A stretch of 64,000 nucleotides of DNA from a bacterium (lineage in GTDB: Bacteria > Patescibacteriota > Saccharimonadia > Saccharimonadales > Saccharimonadaceae): the NCBI GenBank assembly GCA_030530825.1, contig JAUMUF010000001.1, positions 248,001 to 312,000 of the forward strand, given 5' to 3'. Below, one piece after another: positions 8,166 through 15,398 of the stretch. The translations under genes and the position numbers were made by a program. The notes under the pieces were generated by a model. The model made no database searches, was not told the DNA's origin, and worked only from the letters and a program-made list of their open reading frames with translations. How positions within the stretch are numbered: position 1 is the stretch's first letter; the number at the start of each line of letters is the position of its first letter.

Positions 8166-9782
8166 TTAATTCTGCCGATTTTGCTGCTGTTGACGCAAAA
8201 TTTCCATCTGTTGAAGGTAGGCTTGGCGTGACGCCTCGATCTCCGCTAGAGTTGGCATCGGTCGGGCGGCTTGATACTGGCTTGTGACTGCTGGCTGTGG
8301 TGGCGCCTGAATCTGTTGTTGTGTCGGCTGATATTGATAATTTTGTTGAAGGTTTTGGTGCTGCGCCGGTGGGTAATTTTGTTGAACTATCTGCGGCTGC
8401 ACAGCTTGATATTGCTGAGATAGCTGTACTTGCTGAGCCGCCAGCATCTGATTGTGTTGAGTTACGGGCTGTGTTGGGGCTTGCTGTGTAATCGGTGTCT
8501 CTTCGAAATTCAGATTCTGATCCTTAAATTCTCTACTTTCAATATTGATTTCGGCGGTAGAATTGACTAAATCAAAACCTTCGCCGAGGTTTTTAGCCTT
8601 CTCCTGAAACTCGGTTTTTTGTATTTCTCTTGCTCTAAAATTTTCTGCCTGTTCGCGAGTAATTCTTGGTAGCCTCAAGATAAAAACACTGCCCTTTTGC
8701 CACTCGCTCTCAACGCGCAAAGTTCCGCCAAGGCTCTCTGCTAATTTTCTCGACAAATAAAGCCCAAGCCCGGTGCCGCCGATTTCTCTGGTGGCAGAAT
8801 TATCCACGCGGTAGAATTTTTGGAATAAATGTGGAATATCTTCTCTTGGAATGCCGATACCGCTGTCTTTGACGGAAATTTCAACAAAATCTCTCTCGCC
8901 AGTCACGCCAACAACCACATCGCCTGCTGGGGTGTATTTTATTGCGTTTTCGAACAGATTGTTAAGAATTTCGCGCAAATGATCCCTGTCTGAATGAATA
9001 TAGAAAACCGGAGAAATTGTGTTGACGCCGGATTTGTTCTCGTCTAGGTCGAAGATGTATCGAAGTCCTTTGCTCTCAGCCTTAGCCCGAAGCCCATCCC
9101 AGACCTCGCGTGAAAACTCTACCGCGTCCAAAACTACCGGCTCGTTTTTTAGCCGCCCATCTTCTGCCTTAGTTATATCTAGTAGATCTTGAAAAAGTTG
9201 CCCCAAATGCTTGACATTCTCGTGGGCTTTTTCCAGATAAGATTTGGCGCGGGCGTCGATTGTAGCAGTAGCAGGATTAAGCGCCAAGCCAAGATAGCCC
9301 TCGATGCTCGCAACAGGGGTGCGCATCTCGTGGCTGGCTGTAGAAATAAATTCAGTTTGCTCGCGATTTTCTTGAATTTCTTTTGCGATATTGCGAAATA
9401 CTACCACAAAGCGAGAGTTCTGCGCATCAATCGGGTTAATATGAAGAAAAATCGGTATGTTTTTACCGCCCTGTGTTTTTATAAAATATTCTCGAGAGGT
9501 GAGTGGAGTTGGATTGGCGATGAATTTTTTGATCGGATTTTCTTGAGGAAGAAGTTCTCTACCCTCGCTGTTGGTGAGTTTAATTACAGACTCAAAAGTC
9601 AGCCCAAAGGCATCCGCCTGTGACCACCCAGTCATATTTTGGGCGGCGGGGTTAATTGTTTCAATGTCGCCATTTTGTCCGATCGCAATCACGCCATCGT
9701 CAATAGCGTTCAAAATAGATTGACTATCACTTGATAGACTGGTTTTAATCTTTGGAGTGTTTTTCTTCTTAAATCCGAACAT
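8166..9782 (-). CDS. Soluble PAS sensor histidine kinase with Pro/Gln-rich tail
   Basis: 538 residues with no transmembrane segment, so it should act in the cytoplasm. Order: PAS domain (about 22-130, with INPAAQNMTGWSQAD), HisKA with phospho-acceptor His in FISTASHEMRTPVASIEGY (near 152), and HATPase with N-box NNLFENAIKYTP, G1 DSGIGIPRED and G2 GGTGLGLYLSRKL. After about residue 380 comes a low-complexity Gln/Pro/Ala-rich tail, like that of its partner regulator. Promoter TTGAAA, 17 bases and TAAAAT (9803-9831) gives a 14-base leader with AAAGG. It forms a two-gene signalling unit with the regulator downstream; the signal is unknown. Confidence 0.92.
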   Translation of the reverse strand: MFGFKKKNTPKIKTSLSSDSQSILNAIDDGVIAIGQNGDIETINPAAQNMTGWSQADAFGLTFESVIKLTNSEGRELLPQENPIKKFIANPTPLTSREYFIKTQGGKNIPIFLHINPIDAQNSRFVVVFRNIAKEIQENREQTEFISTASHEMRTPVASIEGYLGLALNPATATIDARAKSYLEKAHENVKHLGQLFQDLLDITKAEDGRLKNEPVVLDAVEFSREVWDGLRAKAESKGLRYIFDLDENKSGVNTISPVFYIHSDRDHLREILNNLFENAIKYTPAGDVVVGVTGERDFVEISVKDSGIGIPREDIPHLFQKFYRVDNSATREIGGTGLGLYLSRKLAESLGGTLRVESEWQKGSVFILRLPRITREQAENFRAREIQKTEFQEKAKNLGEGFDLVNSTAEINIESREFKDQNLNFEETPITQQAPTQPVTQHNQMLAAQQVQLSQQYQAVQPQIVQQNYPPAQHQNLQQNYQYQPTQQQIQAPPQPAVTSQYQAARPMPTLAEIEASRQAYLQQMEILRQQQQNRQN

Positions 9783-9802
9783 TGCCCAACCTTTATGCTA
9801 CA

Positions 9803-9831
9803 ATTTTAGCATAAGCTTCAATCATTTTCAA
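9803..9831 (-). promoter_or_regulatory. Promoter of the histidine kinase operon
   Basis: TTGAAA (9826-9831), 17-base spacer with extended TGC, and TAAAAT (9803-9808). Confidence 0.75.
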
Positions 9832-9844
9832 TATATCTAAAAAA

Positions 9845-9874
9845 GAAAAAGCCTCGATATTTCGAAGCTTTTTC
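9845..9874 (-). terminator. Terminator of tRNA-Gln
   Basis: GAAAAAGCCTCGA (9845-9857) pairs with TTCGAAGCTTTTTC (9861-9874) right after the encoded CCA. Confidence 0.75.
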
Positions 9875-9875
9875 T

Positions 9876-9949
9876 TGGCTGGGAATGAGGGATTCGAACC
9901 CCCGATCATGGGACCAGAACCCACTGCCTTACCGCTTGGCTAATTCCCA
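9876..9949 (-). tRNA. tRNA-Gln(CTG)
   Basis: Complete cloverleaf: acceptor TGGGAAT/ATTCCCA, D-arm with GCC, anticodon stem GTGGG/CCCAT with loop TTCTGGT (anticodon CTG), and T-arm GGGGGTTCGAATCCCTC. The discriminator is G and CCA is encoded. The promoter at 9960-9988 is TTGATT-17-TAAAAT. Confidence 0.93.
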
Positions 9950-9959
9950 TTGCTCTACC

Positions 9960-10026
9960 ATTTTAGCAAACTTTCCGCCCAAAATCAAGAAATTCTTTTG
10001 ATTTTCTGCTCAAGATGTGATATAAT
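9960..10026. promoter_or_regulatory. Divergent promoter pair: tRNA-Gln (minus) and the 10068 gene (plus)
   Basis: Minus: TTGATT (9983-9988), 17 bases, TAAAAT (9960-9965). Plus: TTGATT (9998-10003), 17 bases, extended TATAAT (10021-10026). The two -35 boxes form a near-palindrome around AAATTC. Confidence 0.8.
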
Positions 10027-10067
10027 CAGAGAGAATTGTTTTATTAAGTTTAACCGAAAGGAATAAA

Positions 10068-10193
10068 ATGGCTAAACATAAAAGTTGGCACGGCGCAGAC
10101 ATCAAAAGAAAGCGCAAAATGCTTGAAAAAATCGCCAAGCGCCGCGAAGCAAAACGCCGTGAGCGAATCGCCGCAGCCTTAGCAGCAAAATAA
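10068..10193 (+). CDS. Very small basic protein, 41 residues
   Basis: The peptide begins MAKHKSWHGADIKRKRKM and continues with repeated Lys/Arg pairs (KIAKRREAKRRERI), ending in AAALAAK. It has a strong promoter (TTGATT-17-TATAAT), AAGGAA 6 bases before the ATG, and a strong terminator, so I regard it as real. The composition resembles small ribosome-associated proteins such as bTHX or AURKAIP1/COX24-type peptides, but the KRR motif spacing is not a clear match. It may bind RNA or the ribosome (inference). It is monocistronic. Confidence 0.8.
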   Translation: MAKHKSWHGADIKRKRKMLEKIAKRREAKRRERIAAALAAK

Positions 10194-10216
10194 TTCGAAA
10201 TTTATTTCGATAATAG

Positions 10217-10245
10217 AATCACTTCGAACTTCGGGGTGATTTTTG
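10217..10245 (+). terminator. Terminator of the 41-residue gene, overlapping the next promoter
   Basis: AATCACTTCGA pairs with TCGGGGTGATT, followed by TTTTGACA. The T-tract supplies the first bases of the TTGACA box of the GNAT gene. Confidence 0.8.
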
Positions 10246-10271
10246 ACATTTGTTCATTTTTATGATAAAAT
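10243..10271 (+). promoter_or_regulatory. Promoter of the GNAT gene
   Basis: TTGACA (10243-10248), 17-base spacer ending in TGA, TAAAAT (10266-10271): a consensus extended -10 promoter. The leader is about 60 bases. Confidence 0.85.
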
Positions 10272-10334
10272 AATCAAATCTATCTTTTCTTGAAGTCTGA
10301 AATAGGATTTCAAAATAAATTTTGGAGGTGAAAG

Positions 10335-11168
10335 ATGGAAGCACTTGTTAATTTTAAGGAAATCATTGAAAATATTCAGGCGCGCGTTGATGCGGGCGAG
10401 TTATATTTTTGCTTTCTTCATGATCTTGGTCTTGATCAGATTGGCGAAATCTGTAATCTAATCTCTGAGATGTCCAAGACTGATGACACGGTTCTGGATG
10501 TTGAGCCAGACGATGTTCTCGAAAAGCGTCTGGTTGCTCTTCTCTTTGATGAAGAAAAATTGGTGGCTTTTGTGACGCTTATGGCGCCATTCGAAAATGA
10601 ACTCGGTATGCGTCTTGGTGAGGTTGGCACGATGTTTACCCTGCCAGAGTATCAAAAGCAAGGCTTTGCGACTTATCTCGTCCATAAGATTGACGAAGAA
10701 GCCGCACGATCAGAGGATATTGACGGCACTTACGCATTCCTGAACGGAAAATCTGATATGCCGTTTGTGCTTTGTGGATACTCCGCTATGATGAAAAATG
10801 GCTTTACTGATGATGAAGTTCTCGTGGCGGATTTCTTGCCTCATCAGGCGGAAGATCTTTGTCGAACAATCTGTAAGAATGAACTTCTTCTTTATAGAGA
10901 TAAAGTTGAGGCGGGTATGGATCCAGATCCTGAAATGGAAGAAAAAATCCTCGCCTATTTCAAAGATCGAGAGCAAGAATTTTTGAATAAATTTTCAGAA
11001 ATTAGCCAAAAATATTTCGAAGAGTGGTACAATGGCGATCGCTCCGAGAAGCAATGGCATATCCTGCTCGGGTCTGATTCTATATCTCGCCGACATATGG
11101 CGATTTATAGCGAAAATTCCTTCAATCGATTGCTTTGCTGCAATTTGGTTGTTGGTAAGATTTTCTAA
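10335..11168 (+). CDS. GNAT family N-acetyltransferase
   Basis: 277 residues. Residues about 60-135 form a GNAT fold: strand LVALLFDEEKLVAFVTL, then VGTMFTLPEYQKQGFATYLV, which contains the acetyl-CoA pyrophosphate-binding motif A (Q-K-Q-G-F-A). The acceptor substrate is unknown. The C-terminal 120 residues are acidic and helical, without a recognised domain. GGAGGTG lies 7 bases before the ATG. It is monocistronic with a strong promoter and terminator. Confidence 0.8.
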   Translation: MEALVNFKEIIENIQARVDAGELYFCFLHDLGLDQIGEICNLISEMSKTDDTVLDVEPDDVLEKRLVALLFDEEKLVAFVTLMAPFENELGMRLGEVGTMFTLPEYQKQGFATYLVHKIDEEAARSEDIDGTYAFLNGKSDMPFVLCGYSAMMKNGFTDDEVLVADFLPHQAEDLCRTICKNELLLYRDKVEAGMDPDPEMEEKILAYFKDREQEFLNKFSEISQKYFEEWYNGDRSEKQWHILLGSDSISRRHMAIYSENSFNRLLCCNLVVGKIF

Positions 11169-11172
11169 CATT

Positions 11173-11197
11173 TCGCTCCGATTTTGGAGCGATTTTT
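11173..11197 (+). terminator. Terminator of the GNAT gene
   Basis: TCGCTCC (11173-11179) pairs with GGAGCGA (11186-11192), followed by TTTTTATTTT. Confidence 0.88.
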
Positions 11198-11225
11198 ATT
11201 TTCTGAATTTTTGGTTGTTTTGAGA

Positions 11226-12356
11226 CTAAATCTCGCGCAAAAAATCCTTACAAATTTGGTAGAAATCGGTAATTTTTTGTTTATAGATGAACTCGTTTTG
11301 GTGGTGTGCCTCTGAAAATTCGCCCGGCCCAAAGACGACGATTTCTGCGCCCAAACCATTGACGAAGAACGCCTGATCGGTTGCGCCGGGGCTGACGACG
11401 GCGGAATTATCGCCAAGATTTGCGACTTTCGTTAGGGTTTTTACCACCTTGGAATCGCTCGAAATCAAGCAAGATGGTGCAGGCTCGCTGTGATATTTCC
11501 ATGAAAAATCAAACTCTTTTGCGAGCGAGTTGATAAAATTCTCGAAGTCGGCGTCGAGTTCCGGCGTAGTCCTTATGTCGCAAATCAGAGTCGCTTCGCC
11601 CGCAGTTTTGTTAGGGCTGGTCGAATCACCTGCGCTCAGACTTGTTGCGACGATACTCGGCGCGCCGAGAATTTGATTTGAATATTTCTCTTGAAGTTTT
11701 TGGTAAATATTGTCTAAATTTTTTGTGAATTTTGATGCTTTTGCCAAGGCTGATTTTTCAAAGTTGTCCTGCTGACTTGCGTGTCCGCTTATTCCCAAAA
11801 AATTAAATTCGACAAAGCGATTTCCGCGATGTCCGACTTCAATCTGTTGGTTACCTGTTGGCTCACTGATAAGACCATAGATTTCTTCATAATTTCGGCC
11901 TGATTTTTTGAGCCACTCAGCAAATTTGGCACTTCCCGAGCCATCGATTTCTTCGTTCGAAACAGCCACAAGCCAAAGGTCGAAATCCGCTCTTTCGCCA
12001 TTTCCTGCCCAAAAGTCAATATCCGAGCAGAAACTCGCTGCGATTCCTGCTTTCATATCGCTTGCGCCAAGTCCAATTATTTTTTCATCTGTTTCTATTG
12101 CTTGCCAAGGAGAATTTTGCCAGCCTGAGAGATCACCACTCGCAACTGTATCGATATGACCAGTCAAGATCACCGCGCGCTTCGAACTTTTAGATTTTTC
12201 ATTTCGAAACACACCAGCCACAAAATCTGCCGTCCGCTTAACTTCTGCTCCGTTTTTACTCAAAAATCGCTCCAAAAATTCCAAAATTTGCGCTTCGTTG
12301 CCAGATACGCTGGGGATTTCTATCAATTTTTTAGTGAGATCAAGTGAATTTTCCAT
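11226..12356 (-). CDS. M20 family metallopeptidase (DapE/ArgE-like)
   Basis: 376 residues, close to DapE and ArgE. Metal ligands are visible in order: GHIDTV (His67), GASDMKAG (Asp100), SNEEIDGSG (Glu pair near 135, one catalytic), and a Glu in ISEPTGN. The dimerisation domain starts with GHRGNRFVEFNFLGISGHAS. DapE removes succinate from succinyl-diaminopimelate in lysine and cell-wall synthesis. With no neighbouring dap genes, a broader aminoacylase or dipeptidase role is equally possible, so no symbol is given. TATAAT at 12363-12368, 6 bases before the ATG, indicates a leaderless mRNA. The promoter diverges from the P-type ATPase. Confidence 0.85.
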   Translation of the reverse strand: MENSLDLTKKLIEIPSVSGNEAQILEFLERFLSKNGAEVKRTADFVAGVFRNEKSKSSKRAVILTGHIDTVASGDLSGWQNSPWQAIETDEKIIGLGASDMKAGIAASFCSDIDFWAGNGERADFDLWLVAVSNEEIDGSGSAKFAEWLKKSGRNYEEIYGLISEPTGNQQIEVGHRGNRFVEFNFLGISGHASQQDNFEKSALAKASKFTKNLDNIYQKLQEKYSNQILGAPSIVATSLSAGDSTSPNKTAGEATLICDIRTTPELDADFENFINSLAKEFDFSWKYHSEPAPSCLISSDSKVVKTLTKVANLGDNSAVVSPGATDQAFFVNGLGAEIVVFGPGEFSEAHHQNEFIYKQKITDFYQICKDFLREI

Positions 12357-12362
12357 AATTAT

Positions 12363-12435
12363 ATTATACGCTTTTATTTTCGAAATTCAAAATCCGCCCA
12401 AAAATCTGGAAATTCCGCACTAAATAAAGTATAAT
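12363..12435. promoter_or_regulatory. Divergent leaderless promoters, M20 peptidase and P-type ATPase
   Basis: Minus: TTGAAT (12385-12390), 16 bases, TATAAT (12363-12368), then 6 bases to the ATG. Plus: TGGAAA (12407-12412), 17 bases, TATAAT (12430-12435), then 6 bases to the ATG at 12442. Confidence 0.78.
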
Positions 12436-12441
12436 TTTAGT

Positions 12442-14859
12442 ATGAAGCAGATCCGTTCAATTATCATTCGCAATTTTATTTCACCAATATCAATCGCAAT
12501 ATTTTTGCTGGCGATAGGACTTTTGGCTCTTGGCGAAGACCGTGATGCGTGGTTTATATCTGTTGTAATTTTAATAAATTCCGCAATTGGGTCAATCCAA
12601 GAAATCCGCGCATATTTAACTTTGAAAAAAATTGAACTGATGAGCCAGCCGCGAGCGAGACTTTTGAAAGAAGATGGCTCGAGTGAAGAGATCTTATTTT
12701 CCAACTTAAAATCTGGCGACAAAATCCTGCTCCAAAATGGTGATGAAGTCCCTGCCGATGCGAAAATTATCACCTCTAATGGTCTTGAGATTAACGAGTC
12801 TATGCTTACTGGAGAGTCGATTCCAATCACCAAGTCTGCTGGCGAAAAAGTTCTTGCTTCCGCGATAGTAGTTGCTGGTGATGCCGTTGCGGAAGTCTTG
12901 GCTGTCGGTGATGCTACTGAATCCGGCCAAATGACCGCTCGTCTCAAGTCATACAAGCCACAACTTACTCCAATCCAAAAAAACATCCAGCGTCTGATCA
13001 CTTATCTTACTTATTTTGCGATTTTTTTGGCGATTGTTGTGATTTTTCGCTATAAATTCTTGGGTCAGACAGATGTTGTAATCTTAAAAACTATCACTTC
13101 TGCCGTTGTCGTATTGGTGCCGGAGGGATTGCTTCTTGCCAGTTCGCTCTTCTTTGCGTATGGTTCTCTTAAACTTCTTCAAGCCAAAGTCTTGCCGCAA
13201 AAAATTTCCGCTATCGAAGATATGGCGCTTCTCGAAGTCTTGGCTACCGACAAGACCGGCACACTGACTTCACCTGAGATTGAGTTTAATGATTTTGAAA
13301 TTTTGGATAAAGATCTCGATGAGGCGAGCCTTGGTGCGATTTTGACCGCGCTAAACTCGCAAAGTAAGGATAAAAATGCCACTGCGCGAGCGATTTTGAA
13401 GCAGTTTTCTGAAGATTCGAAAAAATCTTCTCAGGTCAAAATTTCTGATTTTGTGCCCTTTTCTTCATCTCGAAAATTGAGCGCTGCCACTTTAACTATA
13501 AACAAAAAATCTCAAAGCGTCGTTTTTGGCGCGCCAGAATTTATTTTGCGAAATTTTGCCGATTCGAAACTCGCCGAGCAGACTTCGAAGCGCATCGAAA
13601 CGCTCGCGTCCAAGGGGTTGCGCGTACTTCTTCTCGCTGAATTTGCCGAAAAACCCTCGAACAAAAAGTTGGAGAATCTGATCGATTCTGGCGCAAAGTT
13701 CCGCCCACTGGCAATCGTGACGCTCAAAAATTCCTTGCGCGAAAACGTCCGCGAGACGGTTGACTTTCTTCAAAATCGTGGTGTAAGTATCCGTGTGATT
13801 TCGGGCGATAATCCGCTGACCGTGAGCCATATTGCGGCGGAAGCTGGCGTCAAAAACGCGGAAAAATTCATCACCGGCGCGGAACTTGCGGAATTTTCTG
13901 AGCAGGATTTTGAAGCAGCGGTTCTTGAAAATTCGATTTTTGCGCGCGTACTTCCAGATCAAAAAGAAAAAATCATCGGCATATTTCAAAAAAATCAACT
14001 TTATACCGGTATGATTGGTGACGGTGTTAATGATGCGTTGGCGATCAAGAAGGCTGATCTCGGGATTTCTATGTTTGACGCGGCTCCAGCGACTCGGCGC
14101 GTGGCGGATCTTGTGTTGATGGACAATAGTTTTACTTCCTTGCCGAGCGGGGTTAAAATTGGTAATCGGATTATGCTTTCCATCGAAATGATAGCGATTT
14201 TGTTCTTCCATAAAATTATTTTTGGCACGACGATTTTATTCATTACGATGATTTTGGGTTTGAACTATCCATTTTTGCCGCGACATATCACTTATATGAA
14301 TTTTATTCTTGTGACGATGCCAACGATTCTTGTGACACTGTTTCCTCCGCTCCCAACGCGCAAGATTAGCCCCAAGGATTTTTGGCGAGATACTCTTGGG
14401 AATGTTGCGCCGATTGCCGTGCTGACGGGCGTGGATATTTCCGTGATCTATGTTGGGCTGATTTTGCCGTTTAATGCTGATTTTATTAATTTTGAAACTT
14501 TCCGCGGCTTGGTTGAATACTTCGACGCGCCTTTGATTGAGATTTTGCCCAAGAGTAATTTTGAACTTCGTGGAATTTTGGCCACTGTTGTGATTTCTAC
14601 GGCGTATTTTGGTTTTCTTGTGGCGATTTTGGGTGAAAAAATGCTTCACTCGCGCACTGTTCGCAATACTCGTATCCGTCGATTGTTGTATCTCGCGGGA
14701 ACGATTGTGTTTACTGGTGCGATTTTTGGCAATCGGTTCCTTCGAGATTTTTTCGAATTTAACTTGCCGAGCGGTAAAAAAATCTGGTTCGTTCTTGGCG
14801 TGATAATTTTAGCGTCCATTATTCAAATACGCTTGATGCGCCGTAAGCGTGATAAGTAA
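12442..14859 (+). CDS. P-type cation ATPase, short N-terminus
   Basis: 805-residue P-type ATPase that couples ATP use to cation transport. Motifs: actuator TGES (near 123), M4 motif PEGL, phosphorylation site DKTGTLT (Asp270), nucleotide-domain FGAPEF, and hinge GDGVNDALAIKKADLGISM. About six hydrophobic helices follow residue 560. The chain starts almost directly in the first membrane helix and lacks the roughly 60-residue cytosolic N-terminus usual for the calcium-type family; the leaderless promoter 6 bases upstream supports this start. The ion is unknown. Helix M4 with PEGL fits P2-type pumps. Confidence 0.9.
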   Translation: MKQIRSIIIRNFISPISIAIFLLAIGLLALGEDRDAWFISVVILINSAIGSIQEIRAYLTLKKIELMSQPRARLLKEDGSSEEILFSNLKSGDKILLQNGDEVPADAKIITSNGLEINESMLTGESIPITKSAGEKVLASAIVVAGDAVAEVLAVGDATESGQMTARLKSYKPQLTPIQKNIQRLITYLTYFAIFLAIVVIFRYKFLGQTDVVILKTITSAVVVLVPEGLLLASSLFFAYGSLKLLQAKVLPQKISAIEDMALLEVLATDKTGTLTSPEIEFNDFEILDKDLDEASLGAILTALNSQSKDKNATARAILKQFSEDSKKSSQVKISDFVPFSSSRKLSAATLTINKKSQSVVFGAPEFILRNFADSKLAEQTSKRIETLASKGLRVLLLAEFAEKPSNKKLENLIDSGAKFRPLAIVTLKNSLRENVRETVDFLQNRGVSIRVISGDNPLTVSHIAAEAGVKNAEKFITGAELAEFSEQDFEAAVLENSIFARVLPDQKEKIIGIFQKNQLYTGMIGDGVNDALAIKKADLGISMFDAAPATRRVADLVLMDNSFTSLPSGVKIGNRIMLSIEMIAILFFHKIIFGTTILFITMILGLNYPFLPRHITYMNFILVTMPTILVTLFPPLPTRKISPKDFWRDTLGNVAPIAVLTGVDISVIYVGLILPFNADFINFETFRGLVEYFDAPLIEILPKSNFELRGILATVVISTAYFGFLVAILGEKMLHSRTVRNTRIRRLLYLAGTIVFTGAIFGNRFLRDFFEFNLPSGKKIWFVLGVIILASIIQIRLMRRKRDK

Positions 14860-14871
14860 TTTCGAAGAATA

Positions 14872-14898
14872 AAAAAGCCACCCGAGTGGGTGGTTTTT
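14872..14898. terminator. Convergent terminator between the ATPase and paralog A
   Basis: AAAAAGCCACCC pairs with GGGTGGTTTTT around GAGT, with T-tracts on both strands. A very similar hairpin follows paralog B (17960-17984). Confidence 0.85.
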
Positions 14899-14899
14899 G

Positions 14900-15295
14900 T
14901 TAAAGTTCAATGAGCTTAGTCTTTGAGTAATATTTTTTCTTGGCTCTATCGACCTCTTCTTTAAGAAAATTCTCTACTTTATAAATTAGCTCATCATGTA
15001 AAATCGGGGCGTAATTGTAGCTATCTTCATCATATGATGTTCTTATTGCGTATGAATGTATTTCGAAATATATATTTGCTAAGAGATATATTCCGAAACG
15101 CTTTTTCTCTCGTAAATTAACTTCAACTCCGCGAGATCCGAGAGTGTATGTTATTGTAAAATCTGTATCTTTTTTACCGGAGCCATAAAACACAATTTTA
15201 TTTTCAGAATATTGCTCAGTAATATTTTCGCTTATTAGATATTTAGCTAACCTTCGCACTGCGTTAAGTGATAGTATGAAGACATACTCTATCAT
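14900..15295 (-). CDS. Small orphan protein, paralog A
   Basis: 131 residues, no family recognised. It looks like a compact alpha/beta protein: LSLNAVRRLAKYLI helix, strand ENKIVFYG, then YFEI...YDEDSYNY and a charged C-terminal helix. It aligns along its length with the protein at 17987 (shared LA-LI helix, EN-I-FY, YFE/TFE, YDE, final EL). Promoter, ribosome site and terminator are also shared, so the two arose by duplication. The start is the ATG at 15295, because AAGGAC lies at the same distance in both copies; an in-frame start at 15349 is rejected. No signal peptide is seen. Confidence 0.75.
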   Translation of the reverse strand: MIEYVFILSLNAVRRLAKYLISENITEQYSENKIVFYGSGKKDTDFTITYTLGSRGVEVNLREKKRFGIYLLANIYFEIHSYAIRTSYDEDSYNYAPILHDELIYKVENFLKEEVDRAKKKYYSKTKLIEL

Positions 15296-15327
15296 ATAAA
15301 AGTCCTTCTTTCTTTTAGAATAAATAT

Positions 15328-15380
15328 ATTTTACCACTTTTCCGAACAAAAATCAACCCCGCCCTTTTTCGAGCGAGGTT
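15328..15380 (-). promoter_or_regulatory. Terminator-promoter overlap before paralog A
   Basis: Hairpin arms GCGAGGT (15373-15379) and ACCCCGC (15356-15362) end the ATPase unit. Its T-tract TTGATTTTTG contains the -35 box TTGATT (15351-15356), followed by 17 bases and TAAAAT (15328-15333). Confidence 0.65.
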
Positions 15381-15398
15381 TTTGATTTTTTCTTCGAA

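Noticed and set aside
13492-14211. 239-codon ORF antisense to the P-type ATPase
   Set aside because: It is the shadow of a gene with all catalytic motifs on the other strand; no start signals and His/Arg/Asn-rich composition.
15295-15349. Longer start for paralog A
   Set aside because: The extra 18 codons cover the ribosome site and the -10 box, and paralog B has no such extension.
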